A stretch of DNA of 64,000 nucleotides, from the NCBI GenBank assembly GCA_963846885.1, contig CAWJXS010000022.1, forward strand, positions 124,001 to 188,000, read 5' to 3'. This document shows positions 8,625 through 18,203 of this stretch, one piece after another. A program made the position numbers and the translations under genes. Below the pieces are notes generated by a model. The model saw only the letters and a list, made by a program, of their open reading frames with translations. It was not told the DNA's origin and did no database searches. The stretch is from RPQJ01 sp963846885. GTDB lineage: Bacteria; Pseudomonadota; Gammaproteobacteria; Steroidobacterales; Steroidobacteraceae. Position 1 is the stretch's first letter. Each line of letters starts with the position of its first letter.

Positions 8625-9986
8625 TCACGCAAGACGCGCACCCTGCCGCCGCAGTTCGCCCTGCACCTGGCCCAGGTTGATGCGGTCGAACGACTGGCCA
8701 TGCTTGACGGCAATCGCGGCCGCCACGCCGGCGCCCTGCCCGCCCACGGCGCAACACATCATGTTGCGGACGGCGGCGTGCGAGACCTTGTCGCCGCCGA
8801 TACATCGACCGGCGACCAGCAGTCCCTGCACGCCCTGCGGGACGAGCGAACGGTAGGGCACGTGGAAGTAACGCCCCGTCGTCGGCAGGATCAACAGGCC
8901 GTAGCCGTCGATGAATTCCGGAAAGATGCCGATCGAATCCTCGAAGCGACCTTGCTCGCGCACGTCCGTGGCGGTCAGGTTGTAGAGCGCGTCGATCTTG
9001 CGCGTATCGCGGATGCCGAGCGTCATGCCGAAGTTGCGCAGCTTGGCGCCCTCGCAACCGGGCATGAAGGCTTTGAGCGCCTCGACCGCGTGGACGGCCT
9101 GCCGGCGCCCTTCCATCTCGCCGCGCGTGAGTTCGGCCGGATCGGTGCCGTCGGCCGCCATGTGAATGAGATTCAGGTACGTGAGATCGCCCTGGTCGCT
9201 GACCGCGCCCCAGGTGCCGGCGATGGTCGCGAGCGACGCGGGAATCACGCCGGCCTTCACCGCCTGCTTGAACGGCTTGCGCAGGAACGGCGAGAACATC
9301 TCGTCTTCCTTGCCGGTGGTCTCGATCTGCCACTCGCCGCCGCCCTTCCAGTCGTTGTACGTCTGCGGATCGGCCTTGACCGCATCGATGAAGCGCTGCT
9401 TGTTGACGCCCGTCATCGAGAACATGACGGACACCGACATCATTTCCTCGCGCGGCGTCTTGTGGACGCGTGCGCCGGCGCGGGCCGCGACGTCGGCGTC
9501 GCCCGTGCCGTCGATCACGCACTTGGCCAGGATGGCCTCACGCCCCGCCTTGCTCTCCGTGACGATGCCGCGAATCGCGCCATTCTCGACGATCGGCGCG
9601 ACGAAGCTCCGGTGCAGCATCGGCTCGATGCCTGCCTCCTGCACCAGCACGTCGGCGACGTACTTGAACATCTCGGCATCGAGCGCGTGGCTCAGGGACT
9701 GCGGCTCGGGCATGGCCGCGCCCATGGCCTTGGCCCGTTGCTCGAATTCAGGGCCGATGCCCTCGCTGTCGACGGTGGCCTCGTGCCGATACCACGCGAA
9801 GCCTTCCACACCCACCTGCGTGATGTTGCCGCCGAAGCAACCGTAGCGCTCGACCAGCGTGGTCTTGACGCCGGCCCGGGCGGACGCGAGAGCCGCAGCC
9901 AGGCCGCCTGGGCCACTGCCGACCACGAGCACGTCGGTTTCGTGGACGACGTCGATTTCACGGGCAGGTTCGGTGATCTTGCGCAT
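8625..9986 (-). CDS. FAD-dependent oxidoreductase (FAD_oxidored/PF12831 type), substrate unknown
   Basis: A 453-aa protein with an N-terminal dinucleotide fold (VLVVGSGPGGLAAALASARAG at about residues 19-39) and the ERYGCFGGNITQVGVEG box of the FAD_oxidored family. DGTGDADVAARAGA lies near residue 165, and a C-terminal GRCIGGDKVSHAAVRNMMCC segment closes the FAD site. No Fe-S cysteine cluster is evident. It ends 30 nt before the choline dehydrogenase start, so it is likely in the same leftward operon (MFS, this gene, betA, folD). A role on an N-methylated or choline-derived compound is only inferred from context. Confidence 0.75.
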   Translation of the reverse strand: MRKITEPAREIDVVHETDVLVVGSGPGGLAAALASARAGVKTTLVERYGCFGGNITQVGVEGFAWYRHEATVDSEGIGPEFEQRAKAMGAAMPEPQSLSHALDAEMFKYVADVLVQEAGIEPMLHRSFVAPIVENGAIRGIVTESKAGREAILAKCVIDGTGDADVAARAGARVHKTPREEMMSVSVMFSMTGVNKQRFIDAVKADPQTYNDWKGGGEWQIETTGKEDEMFSPFLRKPFKQAVKAGVIPASLATIAGTWGAVSDQGDLTYLNLIHMAADGTDPAELTRGEMEGRRQAVHAVEALKAFMPGCEGAKLRNFGMTLGIRDTRKIDALYNLTATDVREQGRFEDSIGIFPEFIDGYGLLILPTTGRYFHVPYRSLVPQGVQGLLVAGRCIGGDKVSHAAVRNMMCCAVGGQGAGVAAAIAVKHGQSFDRINLGQVQGELRRQGARLA

Positions 9987-10004
9987 GCTGTTGCTACGAA
10001 CGGT

Positions 10005-11294
10005 TCAGTGGGTCTGCAGGCGCGGGCTCAACCGCTGTTGCTCGGCCTGCCAGTCGATGGGTTTCACTTCAGGCACGACCACGAGCCACGCCACGAGGCC
10101 GCACAGCGCGACCACGCCGGAAACCAGCGACGCCGCAGTGTAATTGCCGGTGGTGGCCACCAGGTATCCGGTGACGACAGGGGCTGTCATTCCTGCGACA
10201 TTGCCGACGGCATTCTGGATCCCCATCCAGCGGCCCGTGGCCGTGGGGCCGGCGAAAGTCTGCGTCACGGAGGGGTTCGACGGGCTGTTGAACCCGTCCA
10301 TCACGCCCGTGAGCAAGAGCAGTACCGTGGCCGCGACGAGCCCGGTCACGACCGTGCTGGCGATCAGGCACAGACCCACGCCGGCGCAGCTGAGCGCAAG
10401 CGCGGTCTTGTAGGCGCGGTTGAAGCTCGCGCCACGCCGTACCCAGCGATCGAGGAAGTAGCCGACCAGCAGGATGCTCGCGCCGTCGGCAACGTAAAAC
10501 GCCGTCGTGGCATACGTCATCATCTCGAGTGTCAGGCCGCGTTCCTTGACGAGATAGAGCGGCAGCCACGAGAACACGAAGTAGAACGCATAGTTCGAGC
10601 AGAACGTGCCGAGCATGCCGCCCCAGAGCGCACGCTGGCGCAGGATGACGCCGTAACTGGGGTTATCGTCGGCCGGCGCGCTGGACGGAGCATGCGCCAC
10701 CGGTGCCATCTGCTCGCGTTCTGCGCGCAGGCGGCGGCGCCAGAAGAACAGCCACACCAGCGATCCGGCGCCCATCACCACGAACATGGCCCGCCAGCCG
10801 TAATTCAGCATGATCATGCCGCCGATCAAGGTCCCGATGGCGGGGCCCAGCACGGCGCCGAACTGCATGGTCGCGGTCGCGAGCGCGCGCTGCGTGGGCG
10901 GCACGTTGCGCACCAGCAGGCTCAGGGCGCTGGGGTAGAACGTCGCTTCGCCGGCACCCATCAGCAGACGCAGGACGATGAGCGACGCGAGGCCGAGCAC
11001 CAGGCCGGTTGCCGCCGTCGAAACGCTCCACAGGGCGAAGCCCGCCGCCAGCACGATGGCGGGCCCGATGCGATCGGCCAGCCAGCCCATCACCGGTTGC
11101 AGCGGCGCATAAGCCCAGTAGAAGGCCGCCAGCACCCAGCCGATCTCGACCGGCGACAACTTGAGCTCGTCCTGCAGCAGGGGCGCGGCGGTGGCAATGG
11201 CTCCGCGGTCGATGTAATTGATCATCAACGCGAGCGACAGCATGACCACGAGCCCGGCGGGCGCGCGCGTCAGTAAGGCCGAGTTCTGTGTCAT
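10005..11294 (-). CDS. MFS transporter
   Basis: A 429-aa major facilitator with twelve predicted membrane segments. Helix 1 contains SLALMINYIDRGAIATAAPLL, typical of the anion/organic-acid (ACS) branch. The loop 2-3 motif GWLADRIGPA and the GAGEATFYPS box in helix 4 are visible. The stop is 18 nt from the next gene downstream, so it leads a leftward operon with the FAD oxidoreductase, betA and folD. It may import the substrate of that oxidoreductase. The actual solute cannot be read from the sequence. Confidence 0.85.
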   Translation of the reverse strand: MTQNSALLTRAPAGLVVMLSLALMINYIDRGAIATAAPLLQDELKLSPVEIGWVLAAFYWAYAPLQPVMGWLADRIGPAIVLAAGFALWSVSTAATGLVLGLASLIVLRLLMGAGEATFYPSALSLLVRNVPPTQRALATATMQFGAVLGPAIGTLIGGMIMLNYGWRAMFVVMGAGSLVWLFFWRRRLRAEREQMAPVAHAPSSAPADDNPSYGVILRQRALWGGMLGTFCSNYAFYFVFSWLPLYLVKERGLTLEMMTYATTAFYVADGASILLVGYFLDRWVRRGASFNRAYKTALALSCAGVGLCLIASTVVTGLVAATVLLLLTGVMDGFNSPSNPSVTQTFAGPTATGRWMGIQNAVGNVAGMTAPVVTGYLVATTGNYTAASLVSGVVALCGLVAWLVVVPEVKPIDWQAEQQRLSPRLQTH

Positions 11295-11443
11295 GGCGAC
11301 CGTTCCCCTGCGGTGCGGTCGAGTTTAACTGCATCGGGTGCCTGCACCAGTGAATGAATTTGTCCGCTCAGCGAAGAACCGGCTTGCGGCAAAATCACGC
11401 GGCAACCGTGGCATCGCGCGGGTCCAGGTGGAGTTCAGCAAGC

Positions 11444-12223
11444 ATGACGACGAGAGTGGCAGTGGTTACCGGTGCGGCCCAGGGCGTGGGTTTCGAGACC
11501 TCGCAGTTGCTCGCCAAGCTTGGCTACCGGGTCGTGATGACCGACGTGCAGTCGCTCGACGGTCCCCTCGCCTGCATCCGGGCCGGCGGCGGCCAGGTCG
11601 AAGCCCTGGTCGGTGACGTCTCGTCCGAAGCGTTCGTCGCGACACTGGCCGCCCACGTGGCCGCGACGCATGGCGCGGCCGACGTGCTGGTGAACAACGC
11701 CGGCATCAGCATGATCCAGCCGGCGGAAGACACGACGGCCGCACAGTGGCAACGGGTCATGGACGTGAACCTGCTCGGGCCTTTCCTGCTGTGCCGCGAA
11801 CTCGGCCGGCAGATGCTGGCACGTCGCTGCGGCAGCATCGTCAACGTCGCTTCGGTGGCGGGCCTCGGCGGCGTCATTCATCGCGCGGCCTACAACACGT
11901 CCAAGCACGGGTTGATCGGGCTCACCCGCACGCTGGCCGCCGAATGGGGTGGCCGCGGCGTGCGTGTCAACGCCGTCTGCCCCGGCTGGATCAAGACGGA
12001 GATGGACATCAAGGACATGGGTTCTGGCGCGTACACGGACGACGACATCGTCGATCGCGTGCCGCTCGCGCGCTTTGCGAAGCCCGGCGACATCGCCGCG
12101 GCCATCGCTTTTCTCGCTGACAACGAGCAAAGCGCATTCATCAACGGCGTCAGCCTGCCGGTCGACGGCGGCTGGACCGGCGACAACAGCTGGGATTCGC
12201 TGCGTCGCAAGACTCGCGGCTGA
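11444..12223 (+). CDS. SDR-family NAD(P)-dependent oxidoreductase
   Basis: A 259-aa classical short-chain dehydrogenase. It shows the cofactor motif TGAAQGVG near residue 10, NNAG near residue 85, the catalytic serine in VASVAG, and YNTSK with the Tyr/Lys pair near residues 147-151. PVDGGWTGDNS near the C-terminus is also typical. The ATG at 11444 places the glycine motif at the usual distance; an upstream in-frame ATG at 11354 would add 30 unsupported residues. It runs rightward with the following carboxylesterase, 42 nt apart. The substrate is unknown. Confidence 0.88.
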   Translation: MTTRVAVVTGAAQGVGFETSQLLAKLGYRVVMTDVQSLDGPLACIRAGGGQVEALVGDVSSEAFVATLAAHVAATHGAADVLVNNAGISMIQPAEDTTAAQWQRVMDVNLLGPFLLCRELGRQMLARRCGSIVNVASVAGLGGVIHRAAYNTSKHGLIGLTRTLAAEWGGRGVRVNAVCPGWIKTEMDIKDMGSGAYTDDDIVDRVPLARFAKPGDIAAAIAFLADNEQSAFINGVSLPVDGGWTGDNSWDSLRRKTRG

Positions 12224-12265
12224 GCGCATGCAGCACTACAGGCAACCGCTGACCCAGGTGAACCG

Positions 12266-13896
12266 ATGACTTCCAGCAACCAGGCCTGCTCTTTGACATT
12301 CGCGGCGGTGATGCTGTCGCTGTGCGCGGCGTTGACCGCCGTCGATGCGGGCGCAACGGCTGCGCCCGCCGATGGCGCACTGACTGTTCAAACCGCTGAC
12401 GGCACGGTGCGCGGTCGGGCCGGCAAGGGCGTGCGCGAGTTCAACGGCATCCCGTTTGCGGCACCGCCCGTGGGTGATCTGCGGTTTGCCCCGCCCGCCC
12501 CGGCATTGCCGTGGCAAGGCGTGCTCGATGCCACGCAGCTGCGCGACGCCTGTCCGCAGGCGCGTCGTTTCAACCTGACGGAGGCCAGCGACGTCGAGGA
12601 CTGCCTGCACCTGAACGTCGCCGTGCCCACGGCGCCTCGCGCCGGCACGCGCCCGGTGCTGGTCTGGTTTTACGGCGGCGCGTTCGTCGGCGGTTCGACC
12701 AAGCTGTACCCCAACGACTTCCTGGCGCGCGAAGGCGACATGGTCGTGGTGTCGGTCAATTACCGCCTCGGCCCGCTGGGCTGGATGGCGCATCCGGCTT
12801 TTGGCGCGCAGGCGAATGGCGGGTACGCGTTGGAGGACCAGCGCGCCGCCCTGCGCTGGGTGCAACGGAACATCGCCCAGTTCGGGGGCGACCCCGCCAG
12901 GGTGACCATCGGCGGCGTTTCGGCGGGAGCGGCCAGCGTCTGCATGCACCTGATCTCGCCCGAGGCCACGACGGGCCTGTTCCACCAGGCCATTATCCAG
13001 AGCTCGGGTTGCACGTTCACGCTGCGCAGCCTGGAAGAAGGCAAGAACGCGGGCCTCGCGGTCGCCAAGCTCGTGGGTTGCGACGATCCTGCGACTGCAT
13101 TGCGGTGCCTGCGCGGCAAACCGGTGAAGGAACTCGTGGATGCCGGCACGGTGACTGCCAGCTCCGACTACCGCGTTTTCGCACCCATTTACGGCAATGG
13201 CACGGTGCCGCGACAAGGGGCGGAAGCCTTCGCGACCGGCAACTTCGTCCGGGTGCCGATCCTGAATGGCGGCGCCAGCTACGAGATGCGGCTGTACGTG
13301 GGCTACGAGGTCGAAGCCGGCGGCAAGATCGATGCGGGCAATTACGCCGCTCGCCTGCGGGCTCTGTACGGCGAGCACGCCGACAAGGTGCTGGCTGCGT
13401 ACCCGGCGAGTCGCTACTCCTCACCCGCCACTGCGCTAGGTACCGCGATGTCCGACTTACATGCCGGGCGGTGGCCTGAATGCCTGCCTCTTCCTGCGCA
13501 CGGCATGGATGGCCTCGCGTTTCGTACCCGTTTACCAGTACGAGTTTGCGGACGACGCGGCGCCGCCCGTCATGGACGACCCGGGCATCGAGCTCGGCGC
13601 GGTCCACACCTCCGAAATGCCCTACCAGTTCCCAGGCTTCTCGAACACGAGCCGCCTCGATGGTCCGCCTCTCGCCGCTCCGCAACAGGAACTGGCCGGG
13701 CAGATGGTGCGTTACTGGAGCAGCTTCGTGCACAGCGGCAAACCGGCCGGGGTGGGGCTGCCGGAATGGAAAACGTTCGCGGCCCCACGGGCAGGCACTG
13801 CGATTGCGTCCCGGCGCCGTGGGCATGTTCGATGCAGCCAGCGCGCACCAGTGCGAATTGTGGGCACAGCTGTATCCCGACGCGCTCTCACATTGA
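12266..13896 (+). pseudogene. Type-B carboxylesterase (PF00135), two frameshifts
   Basis: Secreted esterase of about 540 aa when reading frames are joined. Visible are an N-terminal signal peptide, FNGIPFAAPPVGDLRF near residue 55, the nucleophile GGVSAGAAS near residue 215, and the C-terminal HSGKPAG box. The frame breaks near 13450-13461 (after ALGTAMSDL; homology resumes at PGGGLNACLFLRTA) and again near 13790 at a run of four C. The last frame ends with LWAQLYPDALSH. Homology is intact on both sides of each break, so consensus errors are as likely as real inactivation. Confidence 0.75.
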
Positions 13897-13923
13897 GCAG
13901 CGTCGGTTGCGGCGTGCAGGAAA

Positions 13924-14829
13924 TCAGGCTGCGGCTGCGGTGCCTCCGAGCCAGTCCATGAACGCCTTCACGCGCTCGTTGGCGTACGCGTCCTGACGGC
14001 AGATCAGTCCCCAGGCCCCGGGGCACGTCACCTGGTGTTGCACGGGCTGCACCAGGCGGCCCGCGGCCAGGTCGTCGTCGGCGTACGGGCCGTTCACGAG
14101 CGCCACGCCCTTGCCCTGCAGCGCGATCTCGAGCGCGACGGCGAGTGTGTCCACGACGATGGCCGGCCGCGTCGAATACTGCAGCTGCGCGGCCTCGAAC
14201 CAGATGTCCCAGTTGTGCTGCTCCGAGTAGATCTCGACCAGCGGCATCTCCAGCAAACTGAGCGGTGAGGGAGCGGCCCCCAGCGTGGCGGCCAATGCCG
14301 GGCTGCACACGGGCCGCAAGGTGTATTCGAACAGCGGCACCCACCGATACTCCGGGCCGGGCGCCTCGGCGCAGTACACCAGCCCGACATCGGCGCTCGA
14401 CTCGTCGAAATCCCAGTCGAACGCGCAGGTGCTCAGTTGCAGGCGCACGTCGGGATGGCTCGCCACGAAGTCCGGCAGCTTGCGCGCGAGCCAGCGGATC
14501 GATGCGGTGACGTAGGTCTGCACCCGCAGTGGCGTGCCCGCGCGCGTGCGGCGGACGCTTTCGGCGCCCTCGATCAGCGTCTCGAGCGCGATGCGCACGT
14601 GCTTGTACAGCAGCCTGCCCTCCTCGGTGGGCACCAGCGAGCGGCCGGTGCGCGAGAACAAGGGCACCCCGAGGTCCTGCTCCAGCACCTGGATCTGGTA
14701 GCTCACCGCAGGGTGGGTCAGGCACAGCTCCTCGGCGGCCTCGCGCACGCTCTCGCGCCGGGTGGTGGCCTCGAAGCCCTTGAGGGCATTCAGCGGCGGC
14801 AGCTTTCGCAGGTCGATCTTGTTGCGCAA
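13924..14829 (-). CDS. LysR-family transcriptional regulator (GcvA-like)
   Basis: A 301-aa LysR regulator. The winged helix-turn-helix is at residues 12-70, with PLNALKGFEA and THPAVSYQIQVLEQDLGVPLF in the pattern of the GcvA/AmpR branch. The effector domain follows (WLARKLPDFVASHPDVRLQL). It sits at the downstream end of the leftward operon that starts with the aldehyde dehydrogenase, 13 nt after the ADH stop, so it may be cotranscribed and regulate that operon. The GcvA resemblance would fit glycine/C1 control, but the ligand is not readable. Confidence 0.87.
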   Translation of the reverse strand: MRNKIDLRKLPPLNALKGFEATTRRESVREAAEELCLTHPAVSYQIQVLEQDLGVPLFSRTGRSLVPTEEGRLLYKHVRIALETLIEGAESVRRTRAGTPLRVQTYVTASIRWLARKLPDFVASHPDVRLQLSTCAFDWDFDESSADVGLVYCAEAPGPEYRWVPLFEYTLRPVCSPALAATLGAAPSPLSLLEMPLVEIYSEQHNWDIWFEAAQLQYSTRPAIVVDTLAVALEIALQGKGVALVNGPYADDDLAAGRLVQPVQHQVTCPGAWGLICRQDAYANERVKAFMDWLGGTAAAA

Positions 14830-14842
14830 ACGGTTCTCCGGC

Positions 14843-15925
14843 TCAGGGCACGAGCACGATCTTGCCTGTATGCGCCTTGCCGAGGAAGTCGGATTGCGCG
14901 ATCGCGATGTCCGCCAACGGGTAGACCTTGCGCACCAGCGGCGGCAGCGCCCCGGACTGGATCAGGTCCACGAGCCGTGCGAACACGGCGGGGGGTGTGA
15001 CCGTGCAGCCGAACAGGCTCAGGTCCTTGAGGTAGAGCGTGCGCAGGTCGAGCGGCACCGTGGGTCCGGCGATCGCGCCGGCGACGGCGTAACGCGCGCC
15101 GCGTCTGCAGACGTCGAGCAGCGAACCGAACGCGGGCCCGCCCACGACATCCACGACCACGTCCACGGTCTCACGTCCCAGGACCTCGACCAGGTCGGCC
15201 TCGCGCTCGACGACGCTCGCCGCACCGAGTACCGCCACCTCGCGCATCTTGTTGCGGCTGGCGACGGCGATGACGCGGGCGCCGCGCACGGTGGCCAGCT
15301 GCACCGCCGCTGAGCCCACCCCGCCAGAGGCGCCCGTCACCAGCACGGTTTCACCGCGGGCGACATTGGCGCGCGTCAGGAGGTTCTCGGCCGTGCCATA
15401 AGCGCACGGGTAGGTCGCGAGTTCGATGTCGGTGAGCGCGCTTTCGATGCGATGCGCGTTGCCGGCAGGCGCCGTGGCGTACTGCGCAAACGCGCCGTCA
15501 CGTTCGGCGCCGAAATAGCCGACGCCGGCCAGGCTGCCATCGGCTGGACGCAGGACGGGGTCGATCAAGACGCGCTCGCCGATCCGTGTCGCCGGTACGC
15601 CCGGCCCCACGGCCACGATGTGGCCGCACGCGTCGATGCCCTGGATGCGCGGAAAATGAAACGCGTTGCCGGACCAGCCGCCGTCCCGCGCATCCGGCGC
15701 CACGGCGGTCTCGTCGGTCGCAGTCGCGACGGACTTCGAGTACCAGCCGATGCGCGTGTTGATGTCGGTGTTGTTGACGGCAGCCGCGCCCACGCGCACC
15801 AGCACCTCGCCTGCCCCGGGCTGCGGCGTGGCGACGTCGGTGCGGAACTCGAGCTGCTCGAGGCCGCCGTGGCCTCGCAGCAGCACCGCCTGCATCGTGG
15901 ACGGGATGTCGCCGGCGCCTGCCAT
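14843..15925 (-). CDS. Zinc-type alcohol dehydrogenase family, quinone-oxidoreductase-like
   Basis: A 360-aa medium-chain dehydrogenase/reductase with a GroES-like N-terminal domain (GAGEVLVRVGAAAVNNTD) and a Rossmann domain with LVTGASGGVGSAAVQLA near residue 180. The catalytic and structural zinc cysteines of true alcohol dehydrogenases are absent, which suggests a quinone-oxidoreductase-type enzyme using NAD(P)H. The start at 15925 is preferred over 15940 because a GGGAG box lies 8 nt upstream, inside the end of the GFA gene. Substrate unknown. Confidence 0.82.
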   Translation of the reverse strand: MAGAGDIPSTMQAVLLRGHGGLEQLEFRTDVATPQPGAGEVLVRVGAAAVNNTDINTRIGWYSKSVATATDETAVAPDARDGGWSGNAFHFPRIQGIDACGHIVAVGPGVPATRIGERVLIDPVLRPADGSLAGVGYFGAERDGAFAQYATAPAGNAHRIESALTDIELATYPCAYGTAENLLTRANVARGETVLVTGASGGVGSAAVQLATVRGARVIAVASRNKMREVAVLGAASVVEREADLVEVLGRETVDVVVDVVGGPAFGSLLDVCRRGARYAVAGAIAGPTVPLDLRTLYLKDLSLFGCTVTPPAVFARLVDLIQSGALPPLVRKVYPLADIAIAQSDFLGKAHTGKIVLVP

Positions 15926-15930
15926 CGTGC

Positions 15931-16329
15931 TCACTCCCATCCCGCGCGTTGATAACCCTCGTTGGGGATATCGTAATAGTCGCCTTTGTCGGCGCAGAAG
16001 ATGTGACCTTCGGTCACCAGTCCCGTGGGGCCGTCGAACAGCCCGGTCGCGATCGAAATGCGCTCCGGTGAGTCATCCGCCTGCCAGAACAACGTGGAGC
16101 CGCACTGGCCGCAAAAGCCGCGCCGGGCCGTGCCGGACGCGCGAAACCAGCGGACGTGGTCGCCGCGCAGCAGCTTGAAGTCCGCGGCGGCGGCACTGGT
16201 GGCAGACAGATAATGGCCCGTTTGCTTGCGACACTGCGTGCAGTGGCAGGCAATGGAATTGCGCAGCGGCCCGTGCACTTCGAACACGGTCTCGCCGCAC
16301 AGGCACGATCCACGATGAGTCTGCGTCAT
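15931..16329 (-). CDS. GFA-family zinc-binding protein
   Basis: A 132-aa protein of the GFA (glutathione-dependent formaldehyde-activating-like, PF04828) family. The zinc ligands are visible as GSCLCGETVFEV (residues 7-18), ACHCTQCRKQ (27-36) and GFCGQCGSTLFW (about 71-82). Family members were proposed to condense glutathione with formaldehyde, though that activity is disputed for many. The surrounding N-demethylation genes make formaldehyde handling a sensible guess. Its ATG overlaps the cobT stop (ATGA), so it is co-translated with CobT. Confidence 0.88.
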   Translation of the reverse strand: MTQTHRGSCLCGETVFEVHGPLRNSIACHCTQCRKQTGHYLSATSAAAADFKLLRGDHVRWFRASGTARRGFCGQCGSTLFWQADDSPERISIATGLFDGPTGLVTEGHIFCADKGDYYDIPNEGYQRAGWE

Positions 16330-18203
16330 GCTCGCTGCCTCGATGGGGACGTCGCCCGCTTCGAACGCTGTCCCGGCGCGACGAACAACTCGGCCAGTTG
16401 CTCGATCATGGCGTTGCCGAGTTGCTCGACATCCGGGATCGCGACCGCGCGCTGATAGAAATCCGTGACGTCGTGGCCGATGCCGATCGCGACCAGTTCG
16501 ACCGGCGAGCGCGTCTCGATCCACTTCACGACGTTGCGCAGGTGCTGCTCGAGGTAGCCACCGGGATTCGCCGACAGCGTGGCCTCGCACAATGGCACGC
16601 CGTCGGAGATCGCCATCAGGATGCGCCGTTGCTCGTTGCGCCGGAGCAGGCGCTCGTGCGCCCACAACAGCGCCTCGCCATCGACGTTGTCCTTGAGCAG
16701 GTCTTCCTTGAGCATCACGCCGAGCTGCCGGCGCGTGCGCCGGTAAGGCACGTCGGCCGGCTTGTAGACGATGTAGCGCAGGTCGGTCAGGCGTCCGGGG
16801 CCCGCGGGCCGGCCCGCCTTGAGCCAGTCCTCGCGTGCATGCCCCCCGCTCCATTCGCGCGTCGTGAAACCCAGGATCTCGACCTTGACGCCGCAGCGCT
16901 CGAGCGTGCGGGCCAGCACGTCTGCGCACAGGGCGGCCACCATGATCGGCCGCCCGCGCATCGAGCCCGAGTTGTCGAGCAGGATGCTGACGACGGTATC
17001 CTTGAAATCGGTCTCCGATTCCTCGCGAAATGCGAGCGGCGCCAGCGGATCGGTGAGCACGCGCGCCAGGCGCGCCGCGTCGAGCACGCCCTCCTCCAGG
17101 TCGAACTGCCAGCGTCGCGTCTGCTTTGCCATGAGCAACCGCTCGAGCCGGATCGCGAGCCGCGAGACCGCGGGCTGCAAAGCGCGGGATTCGCGATCAA
17201 GCGTGTTGCGCAGCTGGGTGATTTCGTCGTCGCTGCAGAGCTCGGTCGCGCCCACGATGGCATCGTGCGCCGTGGTGAAGACGCGGTAGTGCCGGTTGGG
17301 ATGATCTGAGTCGTCGTGCATCGGCTCGCGCTGCAGGCGTTCGCCGGACGGTTCCTGCTCTGGCTTGCGCTCGGCTTCGTCGCTGGCACCGAGGCGCGAA
17401 CCGACGACGTCTCCCGCCTTCAATTCCGGCGCATCCTGCTCGAGGGTTCCGGCCTGCTTCTTGACGCTGCCCTGCGGGTCTGCGCCGGGCGCCTCACCCG
17501 GTCGCGTGGCCTCGAGCGACTTCTCGGCCGCGCGACGTCGCTCGGCTGCCACGCCCAGCTCGTGCCCGAGGTCGAGGTCCTTCACCAGTTCGTGCACGGC
17601 GAAGGCGTACTGCTGCTGGTCATCCACGTTCGCGGACAGCGTCGCCAGCGCTTCCTGGGCTCGCTGCTGCAGGTCGTCGCGCCAGCGAGCCATGAGCTCA
17701 GCCGCCGCCGGAGGGGGCGCCAGGCCGGTGAGCCTTTCGCGCACGAGCAAAGCCAGCGCTTGCGCCATCGGCGACGGACGCGCGCCGAAGGGCGTCGAGC
17801 CGGTCTTGCGCGTGAGCTGGTCGACCAGCGCAGCCGTCAGGTTTTGCGCGACGCCAGCGAGCACGTTGCCGCCCAGCGACTGGCAGCGCATGTCTTCGAC
17901 CGCATCGAAGATCTCGCGGGCCCGGCTGCCTGCGGGGCGGAATTGGGCGTGCAGCGCCGGATCGTGGTAAGCGCTGCGCAGCGCCAGGTGATCGGCGTGG
18001 CCGCGCACGCGGGCGGCGTCGGCCTCCGTGAGCGGCCACTTGACCACCGGCAGGCGCACGGCATTGGGCGTCTGTCCGGGCAATGACGGCCCGAAGCTCA
18101 CGTCGAGGTCCTGCGAGCCCGCCAGCGCCCGGGTCGTCTGCAGCAGCGCGCGTTCGCCGCGCTCCGCCGGAGCAGGCGGCGCCTGGCGTGGCCGGTTGCT
18201 CAC
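16326..18203 (-). CDS. cobT: CobT-like VWA subunit of aerobic cobaltochelatase
   Basis: A 625-aa protein. The N-terminal CobT domain covers about residues 20-250, and an acidic, charged linker follows (KAGDVVGSRLGASDEAERKP region). A C-terminal von Willebrand A domain carries the MIDAS motif DNSGSMRGRP near residue 440. With CobS it forms the ATP-driven chaperone that assists CobN in inserting Co(II) into hydrogenobyrinate diamide. The GTG start at 18203 overlaps the cobS stop (GTGA), which fixes it. CobN and other B12 genes are not in the window, so the pair may serve cobalamin synthesis encoded elsewhere or another metal task. Confidence 0.88.
   Translation of the reverse strand: MSNRPRQAPPAPAERGERALLQTTRALAGSQDLDVSFGPSLPGQTPNAVRLPVVKWPLTEADAARVRGHADHLALRSAYHDPALHAQFRPAGSRAREIFDAVEDMRCQSLGGNVLAGVAQNLTAALVDQLTRKTGSTPFGARPSPMAQALALLVRERLTGLAPPPAAAELMARWRDDLQQRAQEALATLSANVDDQQQYAFAVHELVKDLDLGHELGVAAERRRAAEKSLEATRPGEAPGADPQGSVKKQAGTLEQDAPELKAGDVVGSRLGASDEAERKPEQEPSGERLQREPMHDDSDHPNRHYRVFTTAHDAIVGATELCSDDEITQLRNTLDRESRALQPAVSRLAIRLERLLMAKQTRRWQFDLEEGVLDAARLARVLTDPLAPLAFREESETDFKDTVVSILLDNSGSMRGRPIMVAALCADVLARTLERCGVKVEILGFTTREWSGGHAREDWLKAGRPAGPGRLTDLRYIVYKPADVPYRRTRRQLGVMLKEDLLKDNVDGEALLWAHERLLRRNEQRRILMAISDGVPLCEATLSANPGGYLEQHLRNVVKWIETRSPVELVAIGIGHDVTDFYQRAVAIPDVEQLGNAMIEQLAELFVAPGQRSKRATSPSRQRA

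Noticed and set aside
8580..11276. 898-codon plus-strand ORF opposite the FAD oxidoreductase and MFS genes
   Set aside because: Arg/His/Ala-rich shadow typical of high GC; the minus-strand proteins have full family motifs.
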